Source of the DNA: Marsupella aquatica
Taxonomy: Eukaryota; Marchantiophyta
Reading direction: 5' to 3'
Assembly: GCA_973895155.1 (NCBI GenBank)
Contig: OZ316892.1
Span: 17,670,001 to 17,734,000, forward strand
DNA length: 64,000 nucleotides
Part shown: one piece after another, positions 35,544 to 46,430 of the stretch
Position numbering within the stretch: the first letter of the stretch is position 1
How the letters are laid out: every line of letters starts with the position of its first letter
Program-made: the position numbers and the translations under genes
Notes under the pieces: model-generated
What the model was told of the DNA's origin: nothing
Databases searched by the model: none
What the model saw: only the letters and a program-made list of their open reading frames with translations

Positions 35544-37407
35544 TCGGTTACATTCACGGAGGCGAGTCCCTGCATTGTCATTCAATGCACCTCAATTCTC
35601 CCCCATAGTCCACGGGAATACTCTCTCCATTTTTGTGTCTCACTTCAGTTTCAGGCCAGCCCCATTTTTGGGTCCCCCTTCAGTTTTGAGGAGGGCACAG
35701 ATTTTTGATTGAGGAGTTCTAATGTTTGATGGTTTTAACTTATTCACAAATAATGTAAAACTATAATATCAATTTTAAAAATATCAATATATTTTTAAAG
35801 ATAAAATATTAAATAATTATAAAATATTAAATGGTAATGAGCATGGAGAATTGATGCACAGAAGTAGTGTGTGACCTAGTGGTATTGGAGGTCAATTGAG
35901 ACTAAGACGTGGCGTGTTCAAGGCACACGATGGGCAACTTTTCTTTTCTTTGATTGAGGGCATGGAAAGGAATGAACGTTGGAGGGGGCGGGGGTGTCTA
36001 ATTGTATTTGAAAATGGAAATGGTAAATGAGATATACGTGGGGGGTTCAAGTAATTTGGAGATAGCAAAAATAACAAAGGAAACACCCATGAGAGCCAGG
36101 GAGATAAATTAACCTCTTTTGTTAATTTCCTATACCTGCCCATTGTTGTGAGGTGCCAATCATGTTCCTGGTGGGTAGTTGCTTTCAGTTTTAGGAAGAA
36201 TCCAACAAAAGAGGTTAGCACAAGAAGCCAACATAAGAGGTTAGAAGTCAAAAGGCAAACAATACTAGAGGTGGTGTTGACAGGAGAAGAAAAGCCTTGT
36301 GCAACAAGCTGAGAAACCAGTAAGACAAAAGAAAGCCCCTATGAAAAAGGCACAAAAACCAACCCAGCAGAAGTCCCCTATGAAGCAAGTCCAAAAGTGT
36401 GTGGTAGAGAAGACAACAGGGCCGGGAGTGGTAAGTGTGCTCCAATTGACAGGTTTTGAAAGTTTGCAAGGAATTGGTGCAAGCATGGGTCTTAATTCTT
36501 TGAGTGTCTTGACAAATGTGTCAAGCACAGCACCTTTGGTACACTTGTTTTCCAGGGTAGCCAACTTAGACTATTTCCAACCTTGTATATAGAACCTGTA
36601 GATATGTGATTGAGTGATTAATTGTAGGGTGGTAGACTGCCATTGGCTTCTAGGTTTTCTATTGATTTGAAAACAAATTTCATGAATAAAGTTTTACTTC
36701 TTATACAATAAGATGTGTGCTTACCATAAATGGTTTAGGAGATAAATGGTTTTTTATGTGATCATGTCTCCTCAACTTTTCTGTTGCTGCTATATGGTGC
36801 ATCCTTGGTTCATATCCCCAAGTCCAATTTTTTTGGACATTATTTTAATTTTATGCCTGGCTCTGATGGGTGTCTCCTTTGTTATTTTTTCTATCTCCAA
36901 ATTACTTGAACCCCTCATATATATCTCATTTGCCATTTCCATTTTCAAATACAATTAGACACCCCCGCCCCCTCTAACGTTCATTCCTTTCCATGCCCTC
37001 AATCAAAGGAAAGAAAAGTTGCCTGTCATGTGCCTTGAACACGCCACCTCGTAGTCTCAACTGAGCTCCAATACCACTAGGTCAGACACTACTTCTATGC
37101 GTCAATTCTCCATGCTCATTACCATTAAATGTTTTTAAATTATTTTATATTTTATCTTAAAAAATATATTGATATTTTTAAAATTGATATTATAATTTTA
37201 TGTCATTTTTGAATAAGTTAAAAATGTCAAGCATTAGAAGTCCTCAAAAATCTGTGCCCTCCTCAAAACTGAAGGGGGACCCAAAAATGGGGCTGGCCTG
37301 AAACTGCAGTGAGACACAAAAATGGAGAGAGTATTCCGGTGGGCTCTGGGGAGAATCGAGGTGCATTGAATGACAATGCAGGGAATCGTCTCCCTGAATT
37401 CGGTTAT
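35544..37407. mobile_element. 1.85-kb DNA transposon with ~560-bp terminal inverted repeats
   Basis: The arms 35552-36113 and 36844-37399 are inverted copies of each other, with substitutions and small indels. Shared landmarks are cctgcattgtcattcaatgc, tctctccatttttgtgtctc, gaggagggcacagattttt and ggaaacacccatgagagcca. Outside the arms the flanks tcggttac (35544-35551) and tcggttat (37400-37407) form an 8-bp target duplication with one mismatch; read as 9 bp it has two. Long inverted repeats with an 8-9-bp duplication point to a non-autonomous Mutator-like element (hAT is the alternative). No transposase remains; the 730-bp interior holds one short ORF. Confidence 0.9.
36299..36592 (+). CDS. 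Hypothetical Lys/Gln-rich ORF inside the long-TIR element
   Basis: A 97-codon ORF with a basic, repetitive N-terminal half (KKAPMKKAQKPTQQKSPMK) and a hydrophobic C-terminal half. It is the only sizeable ORF between the two arms. Mutator-like elements sometimes carry captured host gene fragments, so this may be one, but I recognise no parent gene. The first residue may not be the real start because the frame is open upstream. Existence of a protein is unproven. Confidence 0.25.
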   Translation: MQQAEKPVRQKKAPMKKAQKPTQQKSPMKQVQKCVVEKTTGPGVVSVLQLTGFESLQGIGASMGLNSLSVLTNVSSTAPLVHLFSRVANLDYFQPCI

Positions 37408-37776
37408 ACAGCGGGCAGCAGGGGCGTATGCACGGGCTAATCATTGCTAAGTAACATTGATTAGCCTCGATATTGCTTTTTGTCCTTAATTAGCTAAAGG
37501 CTCCTTGTCTTGTTGCTGTCAACGCTTTGTGTACTTCCTGGCTTTTGATACATTTGCCGGGAAGTTTTCACGGAAAAGATTTCCCTGTTTCCCAGCGAGC
37601 CTCACATGCACCAGCATTGGACTCACCTTTTGCTAACCAGGTTCCCTCTTGGTTAGAGCACTCCCACTAGAGCACACCAAAGAGCCCTGTCATGGGGGAC
37701 ATTTAGTGACCCCCTTAGTGACCCGAGAGTGTGCCTGGGTATCTACGCGTACCCCACCCTTCCAACCTTTCACACT
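37408..37776. other. Non-coding, nothing recognised
   Basis: No supported gene or repeat between the long-TIR element and the third MITE copy. Confidence 0.45.
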
Positions 37777-37981
37777 CACCAGAAACAATAAAAGACTTAA
37801 CAGGACCCCTCTGGCATCTCCTGGACTTAACCAGACCCACCCTTATGAGTAAGATGCCATCAAGACCTGGGCAAGATGGCCAGTCACAGGGGTCCTTCTA
37901 AGTCTTCATAGCATCTTGTTGGACTGTTAAGTCCAGGAGATGCCAAAAGGGGTCGTGTTAAGTCTTTTCTTGCACCAGAAA
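37777..37981. mobile_element. Foldback MITE, copy 3, with 9-bp target duplication
   Basis: The element body is 37786-37972 (187 bp), flanked on both sides by the perfect 9-bp direct repeat caccagaaa (37777-37785 and 37973-37981). Ends caataaaagacttaacagg and gtcgtgttaagtcttttcttg are inverted complements. The body matches copies at 4150 and 9052 throughout (ggcatctcctggacttaacc, gagtaagatgccatcaagac, ggactgttaagtcc). The clean 9-bp duplication favours mobilisation by a Mutator-type transposase and makes this the youngest copy here. Confidence 0.95.
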
Positions 37982-38600
37982 CAACTGAGGAAAGCTGAAA
38001 GGGTTGAGTGCACTTGCCAGAGCAATTTTGACAGACGTTTGATTGAAAGTGAGGGCAAATTGGGGTTGTCGACTTGCTATGGCGGGCTTAGTCCTGATTT
38101 GATGCTGCTATAATGGCTAATCCACGTTTCAGTATTTTGTCTTACTTGGACTTTCTGTTGTGTATTTTTTTAGTTTAATGGGCCTCAACAAGGTGCATTT
38201 GAAATTTGAATTTATTTTGGCACCTGTCTTCATAGTTTTATTCTTTGCTATCATTCAATCTTAATAAATAATATGCAAGAGCCAAAAAGAACTGTCATCA
38301 CCTACTTATCTGGACAAGACATAACTTGTAACATGTTCCAGGATGAACATGCTATATTTTGCTAGCTAAATAATGGAGTGAAGGAATGCTGCCCTCAGGA
38401 GGAAAGAGTCTGGCTGGAACGGGTGAATAGACCTGGGCATGTTAGGGGTTCAAAAAGTTGGCCGATGGGCTGGTCCTTTCCCTATCTTTGACCAGTTTGT
38501 GTACAATGTTAATATATGCATATATATTGGAACCAGTGTCTTTTTACATAACAAATTAATCAAGAATAGCCACAGCAACTCAAGATTGTTGTACAACATG
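37982..38600. other. Non-coding, nothing recognised
   Basis: No supported feature. Confidence 0.45.
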
Positions 38601-38940
38601 TGGGGGCCAATTACACATTTTTCTTCCCTCCAAGATTAAATCTGGACTGTATAATGAGTGCAAACAACTGTAGTTGGCTTTACAAGAAATAAGGGGGCCC
38701 ATCATGTATGGTGTCTCACAAAACTACTTGCAAGCAATACCCAAGGAAGTGCTGAAGTGCAGTGCCTGTTTTGACTAGAATTTTGGAACGCTTTCATAGG
38801 TGGTCTAAACATTTCCAAACTTGGGCTCCTTCTTTCAAGAGATTTGCATTTATTGAAGTTCATTTCAAAATATTTTTGGTCTTTAGAACAGAAAGTGACC
38901 CTCCAGTTTACTTTAATTGGTGATAAAAATCCCAAGTGCC
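38601..38940 (+). repeat. Dispersed repeat family, copy 2
   Basis: Homologous to 30012-30350 (direct) and 40044-40412 (inverted). Landmarks are gggggccaattacac, ggctttacaagaaataaggg at 38676, ctccttctttcaagagattt, gcatttattgaagttcattt and ctccagtttactttaattgg. With the inverted copy 3, it could form the arms of a single ~1.8-kb element (38601-40412). Confidence 0.8.
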
Positions 38941-40043
38941 CTGACAAATGTACTTCACATTAACATGAAAGCAGATCGAGCCAAAGTCTCCAAATCTAAT
39001 GCAGCAGCCACTTTTGGACGAAAAAATAGTTAATCAAACCAAACCAGTAAGTTTTTGTGAGGTATGTGAGCTGGACATGTTAATATGGTCAGGTGTGCAG
39101 AACTTTGGACCTCCTGCAGCAGTAGCCTAACCTTTTGGCACAAAGTTCTAACCTTGTAAACCTATAGCTGGGCTGAAGCTATAAATCTGCAAAGCATCAC
39201 GGGTCTGAGCCCTTGTCTGGTAGGTATGTTTGAATTTTGGGCAGGTTCATCATTTTAGGTCGCATTCAACTAAAAAGTAAAATTAGGGTGACAACACTCT
39301 TAACAAAAATACCAAGGCAATGCAGATCTACAAAAGTGCAAAAGTCACCTGATAGAATGTGAAAGCTCAAACTAGATTACAACCGGAGCATAACGCAATA
39401 GATATGCTGGTAAGCCAACATAGTCTATTAGTATATTGGGTCCCTATTGAGACTTACCCAATTTCACTGCACCTTACCTCCTAGTGTCCCTTACAACTTT
39501 TGCACAGGCCACCGCTCACCGCTTTCCATTCTATTTGAGCCAAGACTCCAGTAGTGATTCCATTTACTCTTTAGACTGGTATGCACTAAAACAACACTTA
39601 GTAACCGCGTACAAGTCCAAATCCTTAATTAACCACCCTCCCTTTCACTTCAGACTTCATGTCCACCTCTTGTCCTTTGTTAAACTCCGTCCTTTCAACT
39701 TCTTTCCCCTGTCCTTGTCATAACCTTTTGACTGTGCTTTACAAAAAGTGGAGGCACTTTACGCCTGTTCCAGTGTTTTTTTTAGTGGCGAAAATTCGCT
39801 AGATTCCACCTCCCCAAAAATCCTTCGCCATTTTTGGCTAAAATTCGCTACTTTTTTGCTGTCTCATTAGCCAGTGTTCCACCTAATCCCAGGCCCCATT
39901 AGCCAGAATCTAACGGTCCGCCTTAAATCTAGGGAGATCTGACGGTCAGGAACATAATTGAATACAGAATCTTTTGAGCATCTTCTCCTTTGCCACACTT
40001 TACATTCCCCACCTTGGCGAAAAAGTAAAATCCTTAAAAAAAA
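38941..40043. other. Interior between inverted repeat copies; no gene recognised
   Basis: About 1.1 kb separates the two inverted copies of the dispersed repeat. No ORF with recognisable content is present. At 39895-39950 lies the relative of the fragment at 1733-1796 (agccagaatctaacggtccg ... agatctgacggtcag). Confidence 0.5.
39895..39950. repeat. Dispersed repeat fragment, related to 1733-1796
   Basis: agccagaatctaacggtccg, aaatctagggagatctgacg and gtcag match the order and spacing at 1733-1796. Confidence 0.65.
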
Positions 40044-40412
40044 CACTGGCCTTTTCCCACCAAAGCAGACTGGGGCCACTTCTTGCTCTAAAGAGAGACC
40101 AAAATCTTTTAAAATGAAATTCAATAAATGCAATTCCCATGAATGAAGGAGCCAGAGTTTAAACATGTTTGGAGTTTGGACCACCTCTCGAGGTGGCCTC
40201 ACATTCTACACAGAAATGAGCACTCACCATTTAAGCAATTGCTTGGGCCCACTGCCATGTAGGTTTGGTAGACACCATATCTGAATGGGCCCCCCATTTT
40301 TTGTAAAGCCAAAAGCAACAGTTTCCACTCTCATTATAAGGAGGTCCCAATTCAATCTAAGAGGAAATAGAACGAAGTAAAGGGCCCCTATTTCTTGTAA
40401 AGCCACCCTTAG
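40044..40412 (-). repeat. Dispersed repeat family, copy 3 (inverted)
   Basis: On the minus strand this reads like copies 1 and 2: ggctttacaaaaaatggggg, ctccttcattcatgggaatt, gcatttattgaatttcattt, agattttggtctctctttag and cagtctgctttggtgg. Its outer edge carries the terminal motif twice (inverted cttgtaaagccaccc at about 40395-40409 and tttgtaaagccaaaagc at about 40300), suggesting one copy inserted in or beside another. Confidence 0.8.
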
Positions 40413-41560
40413 ATAGCTTACCCCCATTCCAATGTTTCCTTTCTTCCTTTTCTTTTCTGATTATTGCATTACTTATTATTACTCTTCAGCAAAAGGAACA
40501 CTCTGGGATCTATAAGAGTTTAGAGGTTTGGATGAAAGCCCTATCCGAGCTTTTGACTGTTACCACAGATAGGATATGTTAACTGCGAATATGCTAAAAT
40601 GGATATCTCACGGGTCTGCCCCAGTATCATATATTCTTTTGAATCTATAGTTAATTCATAATCTAAGTCTACTCTCCATTAGATTGAACCACATACCATA
40701 AGATTCTGTACATTGAAAAATGATTAATATTTCAGAACACCCATAGGAAAATAAAGCCCAGATGGATAAGGCATTTGTTGTGAAACCTGGATGGATTGGT
40801 AAACTACTAGAGTCATCAAACTAGACCCAGGTAGCAAAATTTACGGTTTTGACACAAATCTGACTTGTAAATGGGCTCCTGAACAATTGCAGCTGCATTT
40901 ATTTAGCTCGTGACTGGTAAGTGACGAGTAGCTCCTCCCACCCAAACTACTAGAGTCCTTCACAAAATTGAAGCATCATTCCCACAAGTGATAATTTGAG
41001 GCTCATGTTTGAAATACTCAGTGCTTTCTTCACAAAAACTGAAATGTCCAATGAAAGTCAGTTTATAACATTTGATCATTTTTTTGCTCATTGGAAAATG
41101 ACACAAATGTTTTAAAAGAATCAACTTTATGAGATAATAGACAGAACATCAAAGAACATGCTAACAAAATTTGAAAATAAATAGATATCCAAATCAAAAT
41201 AAAGGCAGAGTGTGCCAAGGACCTGCAGTTCACAATTGGTTGGGGTGCCTCTAAAAATCAATTGAGGTCATAGCCTTAGTAACAGTGAACATCCTTCCAA
41301 AGTAAAAGTGTAAATTGATAGATGATATCCCTATGTAAAAGTGTAAATCGATAGATGATTTTACTCTGTCCTTGGGACAAGTAAAACAAACCCCTCTGTC
41401 GGTCCTGCTCTGTCCATCCGGACTTAAATATTCACACATAGGGGCAAGAAAATCCGGGCATAATATTCACACATGGGGGCAAGAAAATAATAGACAGTCA
41501 GTATAGTGCCTTCAAAATCACCGAAATGAAAAGAAAAACAGCCACACCATTCCAAGCTGT
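40413..41560. other. AT-rich non-coding, nothing recognised
   Basis: No supported gene. A short local duplication (gtaaaagtgtaaatcgatag) occurs near 41300-41350. Confidence 0.45.
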
Positions 41561-42737
41561 ACATCCTGCGTGACCATTCCCGATCCATCTCTGTCGTTCC
41601 AGTCCACGACGAAAGAGTTGGCCTCAGACGTGGCAGCCTCGCATTGGTGCCCCAGGACCCATCATAGAAAGGAGACTTGGCCCAGAAGGCTCCAAAAGCA
41701 GTCCCGTCCTCGGGTCCGACTACTCATCGACCGACGCGTGAGAACTGGATACTATTCTGGTCTCGCAACCCCGGACCAGACCTCGATGCACTGCGACCGC
41801 GGAGCCGGTCCTCTAATGAGAACCGCGCACATGGCGTAGCGGAGCTGGACCGCCAATGGAAGGCAACTTACTGGACTACAGTCGTAGTAGATGGGTCGGG
41901 GCTGTCACAATCGGATGATATTTCTTGCCATCGAGTGGGACGGAATAATAATGATGGATGCAACTCTTTCATGGAGGTCGCTTTTTTTCGCGTCCATCGC
42001 TCGCCTCCCCCCGCTCGCGCGCCCTGTCCCCCGCCACCCCCCTACGGCCCAGATCTTCGCCCAAATTAAAGCATGGCGGCACCCGATATAGCGCACCGCA
42101 ACTTTTTGGCCGGTACCGACTTCCCGGACGGATCCAGCGTATACTGTCGCGTAGTGACATCTCGGTTCGAGCAAGGAAGTACGCCGAATATTAGCTGCTT
42201 TTTATTCGAGGCAATAAATGCCAAAATTGTGTTCGTGATTTAGTCCCCTATCTTTTCAACAAGAGTTAACACTAACCAGGGATGAGAATTAGATATTCAT
42301 AAAGTCGTATTGCTTTTGAAAAGCCCATGAGTTTACCTGGAAACACTGATATGTCAAGCTTGCCGCGACGCATCTCGACCATGGTCAAGAGGCCAAACAC
42401 AGGGGGTTTGCATCAGCGTCGGGTTCTACCAGGCTGTGACTAGAAACGTCGGGGCTGAACTGTGTCTCCGATCGATACAAGGCTGGTGCGAGGCGGGGTG
42501 GGGGCAGGGTCCGTGGGAGGGGAAGCATCGATGCATGATTGGCTTCCTTGAGCTCCCTATGCTGCCGAATTCAGTTGCGCTACACAATCGATGGGCATGA
42601 TCCGAGGCGAGCAAGACAACTACGAAGAGAGGAGATGAATTGATTCCGCTTCAGCATCCTTTGGTCATAAGCATTCAGAAGCTAGGAAATTTTAGGGATT
42701 TGCACCGCTAACCAGTCAATCTTTAGACTGTGCAACT
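41561..42737. other. GC- and CpG-rich island before the Harbinger transposase
   Basis: From about 41570 to 42180 the DNA is much richer in G+C and in CG dinucleotides than everything around it (for example tcgcctccccccgctcgcgc). Several overlapping ORFs on both strands reflect this composition and none has a recognised domain. It could be a promoter-type island, captured genic DNA, or the 5' part of the Harbinger element. No terminal inverted repeat for that element was found here. Confidence 0.45.
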
Positions 42738-43940
42738 ATGGAGCCATTTCAAGTTCTCCCGCCGGAGGGATATGATAGCGATGATGATAGCAGCAGTGAT
42801 GATGAAGAAGCAAATGCTTCAAGCATTGAGCAACTCATGGTACTTCTGGTACTGTCCATGTCTTCGTACGTATCTTCAAATGATGCATTGCTTTCAACCA
42901 ATTGAACTGTCAAGAGAAAATCAAATTTCTGTCAATCCAGTTGTGGGAGTTCACGATGTGTTGAGCAGATTGCAGGCAACTCCAGATCGGTTTAAGGACT
43001 TAACTAATTTTATGGTACATGAATTTGTAGAGCTCTGTGCAAAGGTATGTCCTGTCATTGAGACCAATGCTAGATCAACTGAAACCAGAGCTATTGTTTC
43101 AGGTCGCCCTTGTAAGTTGACTCTCGAGCAGAGGCTGCTGAATTTCATCTTATATATGAAGCACGACAATATTATTCACTTTGACTCTATGTTCTGGAAT
43201 TGGGCTAGATCTGTTGTGTGTGATGATGCTATATTCGTAGCATCATGCTTGAATGATGCTATTGCAAATGAAATTTGTTGGCCAACCCCAGAGGAAAGGA
43301 GACAGTTAGCTCAGCATCATCCACAATTGCTAGGATGTATTGGAATTGTTGATGGTACCCTTTGCAGAATTCGTAGACCTTATGAGGATCAGTACCACAA
43401 CAAGTGGTATCAAGGAAGGAAGAAGATGTACTGCATGAATAGTTTTGTAATTGTAGATCACCATGGACTTTTCATTTTTTTGTCGATCCTGGCTATCCAG
43501 GCAGCTACCATGATGTGACAATTCTTAAGAATTCTTGGGTTGAAAGGACAATGAGGAACTTGTTTGCTAATTCTGAGAGGTATTTTGAATACATCCTTGG
43601 TGACCAGGGGTACACCAGCCTGGAAAGATACATCATGAGAGGTTTTTCAAAAACAGAGATTAATGCCATGCACTTGGACAACAATTGTGCTGTGAGGCAA
43701 TTCAATAAGATGTTGTCTGGGTATCGAGTTCGTGTTGAATGGGGCATTGGTGGCCTGAAGATGAAGTGGAGACGTCTCCAGAAACGATTCGACCTAGTCA
43801 GGCCCAAGTTTGTGATTACCTTCCAAGCTGCTGCTTTGATGACTAATTTTCTCCACCGACGACGACAAAATATGAGGGCAAGCATCGAAGGTCCACAGGA
43901 AAGGAGACCCGAGAGACGAGGTTGGGCAGGAGACCCATAG
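42738..43940 (+). pseudogene. PIF/Harbinger transposase (DDE_Tnp_4 type), frame broken
   Basis: The N-terminus is probably the ATG at 42738, which opens an acidic Ser/Asp-rich stretch (EPFQVLPPEGYDSDDDSSS). Near 42900 the frame must change, by an intron or an indel, to reach QPIELSRENQISVNPVVGV. The DDE domain is clear: IGIVDGTLCRIRRPYEDQ (first Asp, about 43344), DPGYPGSYHD in another frame (about 43483), ILGDQGYTSLERYI, then YRVRVEWGIGGLKMKWRRL with the Glu (about 43738). The second frame change falls in a run of seven T at 43473-43479. Such transposases cut and paste elements with short TIRs and 3-bp duplications. The homopolymer break could be a sequencing error. A companion ORF lies convergently downstream. 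Confidence 0.88.
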
Positions 43941-44653
43941 GGATTTGCAATTTGATAAGACAACATAGATTCTTGTTCATATGTATACACATAGTTGCAA
44001 CTACAGCCAAATTTTGAAAAATTTTGGATAGTTCGAGTAGGAAGGGTATATGGACAGTAGCTATTATGTATGAACTCAGTTCTTGAGTACTACTTATTGC
44101 AATAAAAGCAAGTCAAATGCTTTGTTATTACTTCAGAGTCATGTACGTGCATCCACATCTACTTCAGTCCAATTTGCTTCAGTCTGTGCTTGAGTCCAAT
44201 CTTAGTTGTGAGCAAGACAAATTGTGGAATCACTACTATCAATGCACATTTGGATTGTACCATTCTCGACATGCTCTCTGTCAACAGATTGTAGATTAAG
44301 TTCGAATGCAACAATTACAAAAATGTTGGCATTGTAAACTACTTTCAGATCACTTGTAGCTGCTAACCCCCGGCTAACTAAACAAAACTCTCTGTCTACA
44401 AGGATCCCCTGCAAGTACTTTGATAGTTCTACAAACCAAAAACCACTTTACACTTCTCTCGGAATTCATCTTCACTGATCAATCCAATGCTCCTATGCTC
44501 CTTTAGCAATGCTATTTCAGCTAGTTGGTTTTGCTTCTCCTGTCCTACTCGTCTGGCCTCGGACTCCAACTGCTTTGTGCTCAACATGGCAGCCCTCATA
44601 ACTGAGTATTGTTTCTTGCTTTCACTGTTAGTATTGGATCGCTCAGTGATTGT

Positions 44654-45616
44654 TCAAAACTCTGATAACATGGATGAAATGTCATCCCCTGCTCGCTTCA
44701 AATTCTGGGATTTGGATGGAGGCCTCTCAACCTGCCTAGGAGGTGATTTGGGCCGAGGGGGGCCTGCTGCAACTCCAGAAAGGGCAGCCGATCCATCTAC
44801 CTCATTTGCTGCTGCTGGTGATTGTTGAGCCCCAGACATAGATTGAAGGGGAATGGTAAAGTCCATGGGATGAATTTGTCCATTAGATGCACTCTCCCTC
44901 ACTTTAAGTACATTTCGAGCCTTCCAGGATGGTGTTTCCATGAGCTTCACCATTAGCTCTTCATCTTGGGGTGTAGCTCCAACACCATTCTCAGGATTAT
45001 TAACATCAGACTTCATCTCAGTCAAGCTTTTCCTCAAGTGGTCCTTCAAGCTATCTTGCATGAATGGGGAACCTGGGAACTCCTTCTCAAAATCAGCATA
45101 AACTTGGATGCAAACCTTGTTTGGGATCAGTTGTGATATCTGCTTCTTCCGGCCCTGGCTGAAAATGTTGAAGTACTTCCAGTAGTCTGTTACAAGTTTC
45201 ACAACATGGTCCCCTTCAACAACCTGTCGCCCCACCTTGTCTGTATCCACGGTCTCTTTCCCCTTCACAACATTTTTTTGTCGACACTGTTTGTCCTTTG
45301 CACTAGTTGCAGAAGCCCTTCCCTGAATCCCTGCATTGTGCTCCATGCTGGTGACCTCAAAATCGTGAGATTCCTCTTGGGCTGCCTCTGCTCTCACCTC
45401 TGCTTCCTTCTCCAGGGTCATCCAAGATGGATTGGAATTGTTTTTCTCAGTACTACCTTCAACTGTACCAGCTGAGCCTGCAGATCCTTGGGTAGTGGAG
45501 CTCCCACTAATCTGGCGTAATTCAGTGACAGGTGGGAGATCAAGTATCCCTGTCCTGATGCGGTTGTCGTTAATTCTGTCCAAGTAATTTGAAACTGCAA
45601 CAAATATTTCAATCAA
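44654..45616 (-). CDS. Companion ORF of the Harbinger element, function unknown
   Basis: A 320-codon open frame on the minus strand faces the transposase, 0.7 kb away. PIF/Harbinger elements usually encode a second, DNA-binding protein needed for transposition, and position and length fit that role. I do not see the expected Myb/trihelix tryptophan pattern. What is visible is a Ser/Thr/Glu-rich N-terminal third and a central charged block (DYWKYFNIFSQGRKKQ, then EFPGSPFMQDSLKDHLRK). The C-terminus is Pro/Arg-rich and ends KRAGDDISSMLSEF. The first residues may be intronic: ttgcag on the minus strand (acceptor at about 45595) precedes VSNYLDRINDNRIR, so an upstream exon is likely, possibly 46125-46352. 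Confidence 0.6.
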   Translation of the reverse strand: MIEIFVAVSNYLDRINDNRIRTGILDLPPVTELRQISGSSTTQGSAGSAGTVEGSTEKNNSNPSWMTLEKEAEVRAEAAQEESHDFEVTSMEHNAGIQGRASATSAKDKQCRQKNVVKGKETVDTDKVGRQVVEGDHVVKLVTDYWKYFNIFSQGRKKQISQLIPNKVCIQVYADFEKEFPGSPFMQDSLKDHLRKSLTEMKSDVNNPENGVGATPQDEELMVKLMETPSWKARNVLKVRESASNGQIHPMDFTIPLQSMSGAQQSPAAANEVDGSAALSGVAAGPPRPKSPPRQVERPPSKSQNLKRAGDDISSMLSEF

Positions 45617-45899
45617 ATTTCAACTTAGATGAGTACAAATTAAGGCAACAAGTAGGCAAGAGAGGATTCGAATTGAGTCATGGGGAAGAGAGTTTGAATT
45701 CCATGGATTTTCTTTAATCCAGAATTTCAGATGAGATACATCAGCAGCTGGTAGGCAACAAAGGATTTTTGAATTGAAGTACTGAAATTGATGAGATTTT
45801 CAAGAGTGGACTACTGCACGTTCCCATTGTGCATTGGCAGGAGAGAAACGTAGAATGAGAGATTGCACCAAACAGCCAAAGAAAGATTTATGCATAAGG

Positions 45900-46050
45900 C
45901 AGTTGATGACTACAAGATCAAAGAACGATCAATCTTGTCCTAGTAATTACAAGATGACTACAAGATCAAAGGAAGAGAAAGCACATAGGGAGCATTTCAG
46001 GCTGAAACTTACAGATTCTTTTGTGATGACTACAAGATCAAAGAAATAGA
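45900..46050. repeat. Three copies of gatgactacaagatcaaag
   Basis: The 19-bp word gatgactacaagatcaaag occurs at about 45905, 45954 and 46026 in the same orientation, separated by unrelated sequence. It lies between the companion ORF and its possible first exon. It may be a transposase-binding subterminal repeat or an intronic duplication. Confidence 0.85.
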
Positions 46051-46124
46051 GAGCATGCAGGGATCGAGCACTTTAGACTCACAAGAGAATTTTGGTTTTG
46101 GTACTGTCGTAACAACTGCTTCCC

Positions 46125-46352
46125 CTACAGCCGGCTCTGAAGGCAGCGCCTCCTGTTGAGCTTCAACCTCACGATCTCCAATGCTTGATGGCCCTTCATC
46201 CAGGCTTGCTGCTCCGCGAGAACAGCCGCTCTCAGCAATCGAGCTGCCCTGCGTATTGACGATTCTCCCCTCTTCACTCCATTCTGCTCATCGACAGGAT
46301 CCATGGTGGGAGGAACTGACCTAGATCTCAATTGCTTGCCTTCGGCCGCCAT
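46125..46352 (-). CDS. Possible first exon of the Harbinger companion gene
   Basis: From the ATG at 46352 the minus strand encodes a basic, Arg/Gln/Ala-rich segment (MAAEGKQLRSRSVPP, then SSIRRAARLLRAAVLAEQQ) in a GC-richer patch. It lies on the same strand as, and 0.5 kb upstream of, the companion ORF. I could not find a splice pair that joins the two in frame, so the link is tentative. No domain is recognised. Confidence 0.35.
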   Translation of the reverse strand: MAAEGKQLRSRSVPPTMDPVDEQNGVKRGESSIRRAARLLRAAVLAEQQAWMKGHQALEIVRLKLNRRRCLQSRL

Positions 46353-46430
46353 ACCTTTAATTCCTTGCCCTCCACAAAATCCCTGCCCTCGACGTGGGCT
46401 CTTCCCCAAACTCCTTGGACATTGATTCAA

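Noticed and set aside
41570-42194. Overlapping ORFs (up to 130 codons) in the CpG-rich island
   Set aside because: All three + frames and two - frames are open over the same GC-rich segment, with no domain; more consistent with composition than coding.
45834-46049. ORF with repeated MTTRSK peptides as a repeat protein
   Set aside because: The repeats come from three copies of a 19-bp DNA word in intron-like sequence, and the ORF is short and antisense to the companion gene.
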